Below are positions 1 to 7,617 of a stretch of DNA of 57,146 bases, one piece after another (position 1 is the stretch's first letter; each line of letters opens with the position of its first letter). Both the position numbers and the translations under genes were made by a program. The stretch comes from Phosphoribacter sp964647395. GTDB taxonomy: Bacteria > Actinomycetota > Actinomycetes > Actinomycetales > Dermatophilaceae. Location: the NCBI GenBank assembly GCA_964647395.1, contig CAZYHR010000005.1:1-57146 (forward strand), given 5' to 3'. The notes under the pieces are model-generated. The model was not told where the DNA came from, made no database searches, and was given only the letters and a program-made list of their open reading frames with translations.

Positions 1-1
1 G

Positions 2-415
2 GAGGAGGGCATCGTCGCCGGTGGCGGCGTGGCGCTCATCCAGGCCGCCAAGGTCGCCTTCGACGGGCTCGAGGTCACCGGTGACGAGGCCACCGGGGCC
101 AACATCGTCCGGGTCGCCTGTGAGGCCCCGCTCAAGCAGATCGCGATCAACGCCGGTCTCGAGGGCGGCGTCGTGGCGGAAAAGGTCCGCGGGCTGGACA
201 AGCGCGAGGGCCTCAACGCCGCCACCGGGGACTACGAGGACCTGGTCAACGCCGGCATCATCGACCCGGTCAAGGTGACCCGGTCGGCCCTGCAGAACGC
301 CGCGTCGATCGCCGCGCTGTTCCTCACCACCGAGGCGGTCATCGCCGACAAGCCGGAGAAGGCCATGCCGGCGATGCCGGGTGGCGACGGCGGCATGGGT
401 GGTATGGACTTCTGA
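2..415 (+). CDS. groEL: Chaperonin GroEL, C-terminal part (5' end outside window)
   Basis: The reading frame is open from the window edge and gives 137 residues that match the end of the Hsp60 chaperonin: the EEGIVAGGGVALI stretch of the equatorial domain, the NAATGDYEDLV segment, VTRSALQNAASIA near the end, and a Gly-Met-rich tail (MPGGDGGMGGMDF). GroEL forms the cytosolic double-ring folding chamber and hydrolyses ATP. The GGM tail is the type lining the cavity floor. Actinobacteria often carry two GroEL copies, and one fragment does not tell which this is. A strong hairpin lies 26 nt after the stop codon. Confidence 0.97.
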   Translation, partial: EEGIVAGGGVALIQAAKVAFDGLEVTGDEATGANIVRVACEAPLKQIAINAGLEGGVVAEKVRGLDKREGLNAATGDYEDLVNAGIIDPVKVTRSALQNAASIAALFLTTEAVIADKPEKAMPAMPGGDGGMGGMDF

Positions 416-440
416 CGACGCCGGCCACCGAAGCCGAAAA

Positions 441-479
441 GTGGAGCCTGCCCGCGGTCTGACCGCGGGCAGGCTCCAC
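441..479. terminator. Hairpin terminator between groEL and larC
   Basis: A perfect 19-bp inverted repeat (441-459 with 461-479) has one base between the arms. It begins GTGGAGCCTGCC and is followed by no U-run. It sits between two genes that converge, so it probably stops transcription from both sides. Confidence 0.85.
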
Positions 480-507
480 CGCCGTGGTACCGCGAGTTCC
501 CGGGCGC

Positions 508-1710
508 TCAGCGGGGGGCGGGCCGACCCGGGGTGAGCCCGGCGGCGACGGCTGCGGCGCGGGCTGCATCGAGCAGGTCGGCGACCGGGCGACCGGTGGC
601 TGCGGCGGCACCGGCGACATCCTCGAACTCCGCGGTGGCGGTGACGATCACCCCGTCCCGGGCGCCGAGTTTGATCCGCACCTGGTGGCCGGCCACGTCG
701 ACGGTGACCCAGCAGCGGGCCAGGGCCGGGCGGCATACCTCGTGCTCACGGATGCCGAGCGTCGACGTATGCCGAAACACGGTGTCCCGCAAGGCATCCC
801 GTTGCGTCGGAGCGCCGAGCACGTGCAGGGTGTGGGCGGGCCGGCCCTTCTTCATGACGACGGGGGAGAGCCACGCGTCGGCGGCCCCGGCGGCCAGCAG
901 CGCCTCGAGCACGTGCGGCCAGGCGCGCGGGTCGAGGTCGTCGACGTTGGTCTCCAGCACCACCAGCGTCTCGCCGCCCCGGGCCGGGCCGGTCAGATCG
1001 CCGATGACGACCCGCACGACGTTGGCGTGGTCGACCGGGTCGCGCGTCCCCGCACCGAGGCCGGTGGCCCGCACGGTCAGCGCGGGCAGGCCGCCCTGCC
1101 CGGAGCACAGGGCCGCGAGCAGCGCCGCACCCGTCGGGGTCGCGCACTCGCCCGAGCCGGCCCCGGTCACCGCGAGCCCGGCCACCAGCCGCAGCACCGC
1201 GGGCACCGGCACCGCCAGCCGTCCGTGGGCCGCCGCGACGGAGCCGGACCCGAGTTCGATCGCCGAGCACGAGAGGGTCTCGACGCCGAGGTCGGCCAGG
1301 GCGGCACAGACCCCGACGACGTCGGCGACCGAGTCCCAGGCGCCGACCTCGTGGAAGTGCACCTGCTCGGCGGGTATGCCGTGCACCGCACCTTCGGCCT
1401 CGGCCAGCCGGCCGAAGACGGTCAGCGCGTCGGAGAGGACCCGGTCCGGCAGGGTGGCCGCCCCGAGCAGCGCGCGCAGGTCGGCCCAGCTTCGGTGGGG
1501 GTGCTGCTCGGGCTCGGTGTCGATCTCGACCTTGTTGGCCCGCAGGCCGGCTCGGGTCACCGGCCGGGCGAGCACGCGCACCGCCTGCGGCAGCACCGCG
1601 CCCACCGCGGCGTTGACCCGGTCGAGGTCGGCGCCGGCGTCGAGCAGCGCGCCCAGGAGCATGTCGCCCGCGATCCCGGCGGTCGCGTCGATCCAGACGT
1701 GGCGGGTCAC
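508..1710 (-). CDS. larC: LarC, nickel insertion enzyme for the nickel-pincer nucleotide
   Basis: LarC is the CTP-dependent nickel chelatase that puts Ni into pyridinium-3,5-bisthiocarboxylic acid mononucleotide, the last step of nickel-pincer nucleotide (NPN) synthesis. The 400-residue product opens with the family signature WIDATAGIAGDMLLGALLDAG and has the internal motifs HFHEVGAWDSVADVVG and CATPTGAALLAAL. In Lactiplantibacillus plantarum LarC is made by a programmed frameshift joining two ORFs. Here it is one uninterrupted ORF. The start is GTG, six bases after a TAGGGT box, so larC may also have its own leaderless promoter. It is the last gene of uidA-larE-larB-larC. Confidence 0.93.
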   Translation of the reverse strand: MTRHVWIDATAGIAGDMLLGALLDAGADLDRVNAAVGAVLPQAVRVLARPVTRAGLRANKVEIDTEPEQHPHRSWADLRALLGAATLPDRVLSDALTVFGRLAEAEGAVHGIPAEQVHFHEVGAWDSVADVVGVCAALADLGVETLSCSAIELGSGSVAAAHGRLAVPVPAVLRLVAGLAVTGAGSGECATPTGAALLAALCSGQGGLPALTVRATGLGAGTRDPVDHANVVRVVIGDLTGPARGGETLVVLETNVDDLDPRAWPHVLEALLAAGAADAWLSPVVMKKGRPAHTLHVLGAPTQRDALRDTVFRHTSTLGIREHEVCRPALARCWVTVDVAGHQVRIKLGARDGVIVTATAEFEDVAGAAAATGRPVADLLDAARAAAVAAGLTPGRPAPR

Positions 1711-1716
1711 GCTGAC

Positions 1717-1722
1717 ACCCTA
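1717..1722 (-). promoter_or_regulatory. Candidate leaderless -10 box of larC
   Basis: On the minus strand TAGGGT is followed by six bases and the GTG of larC. This matches the TANNNT-to-start spacing seen at many genes in the window and suggests an internal promoter inside the lar operon. Confidence 0.5.
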
Positions 1723-1751
1723 GGGGCGGCGGACGCCCGGCCGGCGACGTC

Positions 1752-2423
1752 TCACGGTGCGGCGATCTGCGCGGCCAGGTGCCCGCCGCCGTAGCCGTTG
1801 TCGATGTTGACCACCCCGACCCCGGGCGCGCACGCGTTGAGCATGGCCAGCAGCGCGGCCACCCCGCCGAACGACGCGCCGTAGCCGACCGAGGTCGGCA
1901 CCGCGACGACCGGGGCCGCCACGAGGCCGGCCACCACCGCCGGGAGCGCCCCGTCCATGCCGGCGACGACGACGACCGCGCGGGCCGAGCGCAGCAGGTC
2001 GAGTTGGCCGAGCACCCGGTGCAGGCCGGCGACGCCGACGTCGCAGACCAGTTCGGCGGGGCGGCCGAGGTGCCGGGCGGTGAGCAGCGCCTCACGCGCG
2101 ACCGGCAGGTCGGAGGTGCCCGCCGCGCAGACGACGACCAGACCGCCGGTCGGCTCCGGCCGCTGCGCCGGCCAGACCAGCAGCCGGGCCACCTCGTCGT
2201 GGTGGGCGTCGGGCAACTCGGTGAGCACCGCCTTGACGTGCTCGGGGGCGGCCCGGGTGAACAGCGTCGGCATCGCCGGGGCCCGCTGGCCCAACTCGCG
2301 CGCGATGGCGGCCACCTGGGCCGCCGACTTGCCCTCGCAGTAGACGGCCTCGGGATAGCCGCGGCGCTGCACCCGGTCGAGGTCGAGCCGGTGCTCCGGC
2401 CCGTCCGGCGCGTCAGCCGCCAT
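1752..2423 (-). CDS. larB: LarB, pyridinium-3,5-biscarboxylic acid mononucleotide synthase
   Basis: LarB carboxylates C5 of the pyridinium ring of nicotinic acid adenine dinucleotide and hydrolyses the AMP part, the first step of NPN synthesis. The 223-residue product has the family N-terminal motif DLDRVQRRGYPEAVYCEGK and a C-terminal PurE-like domain with VVVCAAGTSDLPVA, DVGVAGLHR, VVAGMDGALPAVVAGL and VPTSVGYGASFGG. The ATG at 2423 lies inside the end of larE (11-bp overlap), which suggests translational coupling. The 3' end is about 40 bp from larC. It is slightly shorter than many LarB proteins, but the conserved blocks are all there. Confidence 0.93.
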   Translation of the reverse strand: MAADAPDGPEHRLDLDRVQRRGYPEAVYCEGKSAAQVAAIARELGQRAPAMPTLFTRAAPEHVKAVLTELPDAHHDEVARLLVWPAQRPEPTGGLVVVCAAGTSDLPVAREALLTARHLGRPAELVCDVGVAGLHRVLGQLDLLRSARAVVVVAGMDGALPAVVAGLVAAPVVAVPTSVGYGASFGGVAALLAMLNACAPGVGVVNIDNGYGGGHLAAQIAAP

Positions 2424-3309
2424 GCCGCACTCCGATGATCGACAGGGTGAACGCGCCGGACTGGATGCCCGCCAGATCGACTGTCACATAACGGAACCCG
2501 GCGGCCCGCAGGGCCGCCAGCAGGGCCCCGCGGACCGGCTCGGCCAGCGCCCGGGCCAGCTCGGTCTCGAGCAGTTCGACGCGCGCCACCTCGCCGTGGT
2601 GACGCACCCGGCAGTCGCTGAAACCCAACTCGCGCACGGCCCGCTCGGCGGCCTCGACCTGGGCGAGCTTCTCCGGCGTGACCGGCTCGTGGTGCGGGAT
2701 CCGTGAGGCCAGGCACGGCGCGGCGGGCTTGTCCGCGCAGGCCAGCCCGAGCGCCCGGGCGACCTCGCGCACCTGCGTCTTGCCCAGCCCGGCGTCCGCG
2801 AGCGGGCGCAGCACCCGGTGCGCGGTCGCCGCCGCCGCCCCGGGCCGGTCGGGGCGGACCGCGTCGTCGGCGTTCTCGCCGTAGGCGATGGCGGCCAGCC
2901 CGTGGGCGGCGGCGATCCCGCCGCCGATGACGGTGAACAGCTCGTCCTTGCAGTGGAAGCAGCGGTCCGGACCGTTGGCGATGTAGGCCGCCCGCTCACC
3001 CTCGTGGGTCGGCACCTCGACGACCTCGACCCCGATCTGCCGGGCCACCAGGTGTGCGGCGGCCCGCTCGTCGGTGGCCAGGCTGGGTGACACGCCGAGC
3101 AGCGCCAGCACCCGGTCGGCCCCCAGGGCCCGAACCGCGAGCGCCAGCACCGTCGCCGAGTCGACCCCGCCCGAATACGCCACTCCCAGACGGCCGTCCG
3201 CGAGGGTGTCGGACAGGTCCGTGACGAGGCGGGTCACCGCGGCCGCGGTGCCGGGGGCCAACGCCCCCAGGTCTGCGGCGGGTCGGGTGTGGTCGAGGTC
3301 GGCGGTCAT
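2413..3309 (-). CDS. larE: LarE, sulfur insertase for the nickel-pincer nucleotide
   Basis: LarE activates the two carboxylates of the LarB product with ATP and inserts sulfur, giving the dithiolated NPN precursor. The 298-residue product shows the PP-loop SGGVDS at residues 46-51, the CFHCK motif near 117-121, and PCLASRIP with Cys199. That Cys occupies the place of the sacrificial sulfur-donor cysteine of single-Cys LarE proteins. The ATG at 3309 gives normal family length. A longer in-frame ORF runs upstream through uidA but is out of frame with that real gene. The gap to the uidA stop is 5 nt, so the two are almost certainly one transcript. Confidence 0.93.
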   Translation of the reverse strand: MTADLDHTRPAADLGALAPGTAAAVTRLVTDLSDTLADGRLGVAYSGGVDSATVLALAVRALGADRVLALLGVSPSLATDERAAAHLVARQIGVEVVEVPTHEGERAAYIANGPDRCFHCKDELFTVIGGGIAAAHGLAAIAYGENADDAVRPDRPGAAAATAHRVLRPLADAGLGKTQVREVARALGLACADKPAAPCLASRIPHHEPVTPEKLAQVEAAERAVRELGFSDCRVRHHGEVARVELLETELARALAEPVRGALLAALRAAGFRYVTVDLAGIQSGAFTLSIIGVRHGG

Positions 3310-3314
3310 GCCTC

Positions 3315-5111
3315 TCAGTCTGCCTCCTTGGCCAGCGGTGCGGTCCACCGCCGGCGCAGGTGGTGCGCCGCCATCTTGGGCTGCCGGTCCCGGGTGAACG
3401 CGCCCTTCTTGTTGCCGCCGACCCGCATGATGCCGGCCGTCGTCATGAAGTCGGCGAAGTTCCACATCTGCTCGCCGATCACGGCGGGGCAGGCGTCGAA
3501 GACCCGGTGGTTCATGTCGAGGTAGTCGAGCTGGTACTCCTCCGACCACGGTTCGGCCGGCAGCTGGTGGTGGCCGGGCATGGTGTCGGCGCCGTACTCG
3601 GTGATGATGATCGGCTTGCCCTCGCCGGCCCACCCGGCCAGCTCGCCGGCCCAGTCGATCTCGGCGTTGGCCAGGTCGTTGGTCCGCACGTACCAGCCGT
3701 AGTAGCGGTTGAGCATGAGGAAGTCGGCGAACTGGCTGACCCGGCACTTGCCATGCGGGGCGAGCATGACGTTGACGAAACCGACCGGCCGGGTCGGGTC
3801 GGCTTCGCGCGCGACGTCGAACAGCGGCCGGAAGTACTCCTCGGCACCCTGGGTGTCCGACTCGGGCTCGTTGGCGATCGACCAGGCGATGACGCACGGG
3901 TGGTTCTTGTCCCGCGCGACCAGTTCGCGGATCTCCCGGGCGTGCACCGCCTGGGTCTCGTCGTTGCTCGTCTCCGGCGAGAAGGTCTGGTAGCCCTGCC
4001 CGCCGAAGATGCCGCCGCCGATGCCCTGGTTGAGCCCCACCGCCGGCGTCTCGTCGATGACCAGGACGCCCTCGCGGTCGGCGTAGTCCATGACCGCCTC
4101 GCTGTAGGGGTAGTGCGAGGTGCGGAACGAGTTGGCACCGACCCAGCGCAGCAGCTCGAAGTCGCGGATCATCATCGCGTCGTCGTGCTTCTTGCCGACC
4201 GTGACGTGGTCCTCGTGCATGCCGAAACCCTTGAGGTAGACCGGTTTCCGGTTGACTAGCAGCTGGGTGCCCTGGATCTGCACGGTGCGCACCCCGACGC
4301 TCTGGTGATAGCTGTCGACCAGCCCGCCGTCGGCGTCGAGCAACTGCAGTTCCAGGTCGTAGAGGTAGCCGTCGCCGGGTCCCCACAGGTGCACGTCCGG
4401 CACCGTGAGCTCGCCCTGCGCGCCCTGCCCGGTGGCCACCTCGGTGCCGTCGGCGTCCCGCAGCACCACCGCGACGGTGTGGTCGTCCGGGCCGGTGGCC
4501 CGGGCGGCATACCGGATCGTGCCGGTGCGGCCCGCGAAGTCCGTCGTCACCGTGACGTCGTCGAGGTATGCCGCGGGCGTGGCGACCAGCCACGGGCTGC
4601 GGTGGATGCCCGCATAGTTGAAGAAGTCGTGCCAGTAGATCTGCCGTCGACCGGCCGGGGTGTCCTCGACGACACCCGGCGGGATGGTCTGGAAGGTCAG
4701 CACGTTGCTGACGCAGACGGTGAGCCGGACGGCCCGGCCGGGGGCGACGTGTTCGGTGATGTCGGCCTCGAAGGGCAGATAGCCGCCCGAGTGCGAGACG
4801 ACCTCGGCGTCGTCGACCCAGACCGTCGCATGGTGGGTCGCGGACTCGAAGTGGACGACGATGCGCCGGTTGGCCCAGCCGGCCGGCACCTGGACCGTGC
4901 GCTGGTACCAGGCGTCCCCGATGTGGTCGTGGGCGGCCTTGTCGGTGAGCAGGTCGTTGTAGCTCGCCGGCACCGCCATCGGGCGGGACTGCGGCAACCG
5001 GCCCTGCCACCAGCGCTGCTGCCGTCCCACACCGTCCGGGTCGAACCGGAAGTCCCAGATGCCCGACAGGTCCTTGCGCTCACGGGTGGCGCTGTCCTGG
5101 GGACGCAGCAT
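3315..5111 (-). CDS. uidA: Beta-glucuronidase, glycoside hydrolase family 2
   Basis: This enzyme hydrolyses beta-D-glucuronides to D-glucuronate and an aglycone. The 598-residue product has the GH2 order: sugar-binding jelly roll, Ig-like domain, TIM barrel. The acid/base Glu is E415 in IANEPES and the nucleophile is E505 in ITEYGAD. The NKK element at 567-569 (GGNKKGAFTR) is the carboxylate-reading motif that separates glucuronidases from galactosidases. A loop after DETPAVGLN resembles the loop of small-glucuronide (E. coli-type) enzymes. No signal peptide is seen, so substrates must be imported. AAAGGA lies upstream of the ATG. The gene heads the larEBC operon and diverges from lacI. Confidence 0.95.
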   Translation of the reverse strand: MLRPQDSATRERKDLSGIWDFRFDPDGVGRQQRWWQGRLPQSRPMAVPASYNDLLTDKAAHDHIGDAWYQRTVQVPAGWANRRIVVHFESATHHATVWVDDAEVVSHSGGYLPFEADITEHVAPGRAVRLTVCVSNVLTFQTIPPGVVEDTPAGRRQIYWHDFFNYAGIHRSPWLVATPAAYLDDVTVTTDFAGRTGTIRYAARATGPDDHTVAVVLRDADGTEVATGQGAQGELTVPDVHLWGPGDGYLYDLELQLLDADGGLVDSYHQSVGVRTVQIQGTQLLVNRKPVYLKGFGMHEDHVTVGKKHDDAMMIRDFELLRWVGANSFRTSHYPYSEAVMDYADREGVLVIDETPAVGLNQGIGGGIFGGQGYQTFSPETSNDETQAVHAREIRELVARDKNHPCVIAWSIANEPESDTQGAEEYFRPLFDVAREADPTRPVGFVNVMLAPHGKCRVSQFADFLMLNRYYGWYVRTNDLANAEIDWAGELAGWAGEGKPIIITEYGADTMPGHHQLPAEPWSEEYQLDYLDMNHRVFDACPAVIGEQMWNFADFMTTAGIMRVGGNKKGAFTRDRQPKMAAHHLRRRWTAPLAKEAD

Positions 5112-5205
5112 CGTCGAGGTCCTTTCTCACGCAGACATGGTCGAATGGCTCCGAGGCGTCGTCGACCCGGGCCACCGCCCCTATTCCACCCCGAGACGGC
5201 GCCAT

Positions 5206-5222
5206 CCGGCAGGGGTTGCCGG
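5206..5222. promoter_or_regulatory. Candidate operator in the uidA/lacI divergent region
   Basis: The near-palindrome CCGGCAGGGGTTGCCGG sits between the divergent uidA and lacI genes, 22 bp before the lacI -10 box. Its position fits a site for the LacI-family regulator controlling both directions. It shares GGCAACCC with 10498-10512 upstream of the symporter gene. No binding evidence exists. Confidence 0.35.
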
Positions 5223-5243
5223 GTGTTGCGCGCTCCAGGAGGC

Positions 5244-5249
5244 TAGCGT
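5244..5249 (+). promoter_or_regulatory. Candidate leaderless -10 box of lacI-family gene
   Basis: TAGCGT is followed by six bases and the ATG of the regulator. No Shine-Dalgarno sequence fits between them. Confidence 0.55.
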
Positions 5250-5255
5250 TGGCCC

Positions 5256-6332
5256 ATGGACCATAAACCGACCGTCTACGACGTCGCCCGGCTGGCCGGG
5301 GTCGCGCCGTCGACGGTCTCCCGGGCCTTCTCCCGGCCCGGGCGGGTCAGCGCCGAGACGGCCGCCCTGGTGCGGCGCGCGGCCGAGGAGTTGGGCTATC
5401 GGGTCGACGGTCCGGGCGACCTGGTCCCGCCGCGGACCCGCAGCCGCACCCTGGCCCTGTTCGTCAGCGACATCTCCAACCCCTTCTACTTCGAGATCAT
5501 CCGCGGGGCGCACGACGCGGCCAGCGCGGCGGGCTATGCGCTGATCCTGTGCCACACCCAGGAGTCGGGCCGCAACGAGCGGGCCGTCGTCGAGCGTTCG
5601 CTCTCCCTCGTCGAGGGCTTGGTGCTGTCCAGCTCGCGGATGTCCGATTCCGGCATCCGGATGATCGCCAAGCAGGTGCCGACGGTCGTGCTCAACCGGG
5701 TGCTGCCCGACGTGCACAGCATCGTCACCGACAACCCGCGCGGCGCCCGCCGCGCGGTCGAGCACCTCGGCTCGCTGGGGCACGACCAGATCACCTACAT
5801 CGCCGGGCCCGAGGAGAGCTGGGCCGACGGTATGCGGTGGCGCTCGATCCGCGAGGCCGGCCACGAACTGGGCATCCGGGTGCGCCGGCAGGGGGCCTAC
5901 ATGCCGACGGTCCGGGCCGGTCTCAAGGCCGCCCGGGACTACGCGCCGCACGCCTCCAGCGCGGTGATCACCTACAACGACCAACTCGGGGTGGGTTTCG
6001 TCAGGGGCTGCCAGGCGACCGGCCTGCGGGTGCCCGACGACGTCAGCGTCGTGGGGTTCGACAACATCTTCATCGACGACATCGTCACGCCGGGGCTGAC
6101 CACGGTCGCCGGCCCGCTGCACTCGCAGGGGTCGATCGGGGTGTCCAACGTCATCGGCATGATCAAGGGCGCGCGGCCCTCGTTCGAGCCGATGGTGCTG
6201 CCGACCCGGCTCGTGGTGCGCGGCTCGACCGGTCAGCGCAGGCGGAAGAGCACCTCGCCGGCGCGCGGCACGACGAAGACGTCGGGGTCGGCCGACCACT
6301 CCTCGACGTCGATGGTCGCCGGGTCGAGATAG
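5256..6332 (+). CDS. LacI-family regulator of the glucuronide locus
   Basis: The product starts with a LacI DNA-binding domain (VYDVARLAGVAPSTVSRAFS, residues about 7-26), followed by a periplasmic-binding-protein-like sensor domain (VSDISNPFYFEIIRG, VVGFDNIFIDDIVTPGLTTV). It most likely senses a glucuronide or an intermediate and represses the genes around it. After the normal family end (LVVRGSTG) the frame continues for about 30 basic/Ser-Thr-rich residues. That tail is encoded entirely antisense to the LarA-homolog gene, with which it overlaps by 100 bp. The tail is probably a read-through of a lost stop codon rather than a domain. Confidence 0.92.
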   Translation: MDHKPTVYDVARLAGVAPSTVSRAFSRPGRVSAETAALVRRAAEELGYRVDGPGDLVPPRTRSRTLALFVSDISNPFYFEIIRGAHDAASAAGYALILCHTQESGRNERAVVERSLSLVEGLVLSSSRMSDSGIRMIAKQVPTVVLNRVLPDVHSIVTDNPRGARRAVEHLGSLGHDQITYIAGPEESWADGMRWRSIREAGHELGIRVRRQGAYMPTVRAGLKAARDYAPHASSAVITYNDQLGVGFVRGCQATGLRVPDDVSVVGFDNIFIDDIVTPGLTTVAGPLHSQGSIGVSNVIGMIKGARPSFEPMVLPTRLVVRGSTGQRRRKSTSPARGTTKTSGSADHSSTSMVAGSR

Positions 6333-7519
6333 CCGAGATTGGCTGCGCGGCATACGTCTTCGGGGATCGCGGTGGCCAGGGTGACCTGCACGCGCAGCCG
6401 CTCCTCACCGGTCTCCGGGTCATAGGTGCCCGCCCCCCGCAGGTGCGTCGAGTGCGCGAGCACGCCCCACGGGTAGTCCTTGAACGTGTCCCACTGCTTG
6501 ACGAAGTAGTCGCGACAGTGGTAGCCGAGCTCGTAGATCTCCGGGTGCATCTGCGCGATCTCGGTGATCCACGGGGCATAGATGACGACCTCGCCGCCGT
6601 CGGCGACCACCGGCTCGAGCTTGTAGAAGCCCTTGGCGGCGGTCCAGATGTCCTTGTAGAGCGGCGGGATCACCGAGAGCACCTTGCGCACCGGCGCATC
6701 GAGGTACTCGACGTGGGTGGCCGCGCACACCTCGGCCGCGTCGGCCCAGGAGGACTCGGTGTCGCCGTAGGAGATCGAGTGCAGGTCCTCGCTGCCGGAT
6801 TCGACGACGCAGCAGAAGGCGAGCTTGTCGGCGGGGATGTACGAGCAGCCCTCGTTGATCAGCGCGCGCACCGGCGTGATGCCGGTCGTGCCGATGATCT
6901 GCCACGACGTGATGAGGGCGCCGATCCAGTGCGAGACGTCGATGACGTCGTGCCCGGCGATGCCGGGGAAGAAGTACTTGTTCCCGCCGGAGATGCCGAC
7001 GACCTCGTGCGGCAGCACCGGGCCGACGACCAGGGCCACGTCGTGTTCGACGACCATCTTGTTGAGCAGCACGTCGACGTCGAGCGAGAGCCGGCCCTCG
7101 GAGATCTGCTCGATCCGGCTGGCCGGGATGGTGCCGAGGTTGGCGAAGGTGTCGTGGTCCCACCACTCGTGGTTGTGCAGCGTGGCGCCGGGGAAGGTGG
7201 TCTCGAACTCACCGGCGGGGTAGCCGAGCATGGTCGCCAGGGCGTCCTCGGACATGCCCTTGTGGGTGCCCAGGGCGACGAGCACGCTGATCCGCGAGGC
7301 GCGTCCGGCCAGCCCCTCGTATGCCGCCCGCCACAGCAGCGGCAGCGGGCAGGTCCGCGTGTCGTCCGGCACGAGGACCAGCACACTGCGGCCGTCGAGG
7401 TCGGTGTCGGCGAGTTGGTCGAGCATGAACTGACGCACCTGCTCGGAGGTCAGCACGCCGTCGACGCCACCGGCGCGGGTGGCAGGGCGGGTGAACGGGC
7501 GGGTCGGTGCAGTCGTCAT
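6233..7519 (-). CDS. LarA-superfamily nickel-pincer enzyme, candidate D-mannonate/D-gluconate 2-epimerase
   Basis: Lactate-racemase-family enzymes use the NPN cofactor to move a hydride at the alpha carbon of 2-hydroxyacids. This 428-residue protein keeps what the chemistry needs: PDDTR at 51-55, His86 in LGTHKGM, His171 in LPHEVVG, Lys181 in SGGNK (the residue that would tether the cofactor), and His197 in DVSHW (expected nickel ligand). Its overall sequence is far from true lactate racemases. It lies between uidA-larEBC and uxaC-uxuB, where mannonate dehydratase is usually found. Superfamily members with D-gluconate 2-epimerase activity are known and D-mannonate is the other epimer, so that activity is the best guess. 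The ATG at 7519 is preferred over an upstream in-frame start. Confidence 0.85.
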   Translation of the reverse strand: MTTAPTRPFTRPATRAGGVDGVLTSEQVRQFMLDQLADTDLDGRSVLVLVPDDTRTCPLPLLWRAAYEGLAGRASRISVLVALGTHKGMSEDALATMLGYPAGEFETTFPGATLHNHEWWDHDTFANLGTIPASRIEQISEGRLSLDVDVLLNKMVVEHDVALVVGPVLPHEVVGISGGNKYFFPGIAGHDVIDVSHWIGALITSWQIIGTTGITPVRALINEGCSYIPADKLAFCCVVESGSEDLHSISYGDTESSWADAAEVCAATHVEYLDAPVRKVLSVIPPLYKDIWTAAKGFYKLEPVVADGGEVVIYAPWITEIAQMHPEIYELGYHCRDYFVKQWDTFKDYPWGVLAHSTHLRGAGTYDPETGEERLRVQVTLATAIPEDVCRAANLGYLDPATIDVEEWSADPDVFVVPRAGEVLFRLR

Positions 7520-7617
7520 GGGATCACTGTGCGTCCCGGACGGCCCGACCCGCAAGCAGGACGGACAACACCTGGCAATCTTTGGTCGGGCGAGGGGGCG
7601 CTGAGCAGGATGGGGGC
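7520..7617. promoter_or_regulatory. Divergent promoter region, LarA homolog / uxaC
   Basis: These 98 bp separate two divergent starts and must hold promoters for both. AGCAGGA lies before the uxaC ATG. I see no clear operator. CTGGCAATC near 7572 is only a weak match to the other candidate sites in the locus. Confidence 0.4.

Noticed and set aside
508..1710. Split larC1/larC2 with programmed frameshift
   Set aside because: I looked for a stop and slippery site between the two halves. The frame is continuous.
484..1794. Plus-strand ORF opposite larC
   Set aside because: Shadow of larC; no motif, no ribosome binding site.
2413..5010. 865-codon minus-strand ORF covering larE and most of uidA
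   Set aside because: Only the last about 300 codons are LarE. The rest is Arg/Gly/Pro-rich shadow sequence out of frame with the real uidA.
7560..7595. Operator for the LacI regulator in the LarA homolog/uxaC gap
   Set aside because: Only partial matches (CTGGCAATC) and no clear dyad, so not listed as a site.
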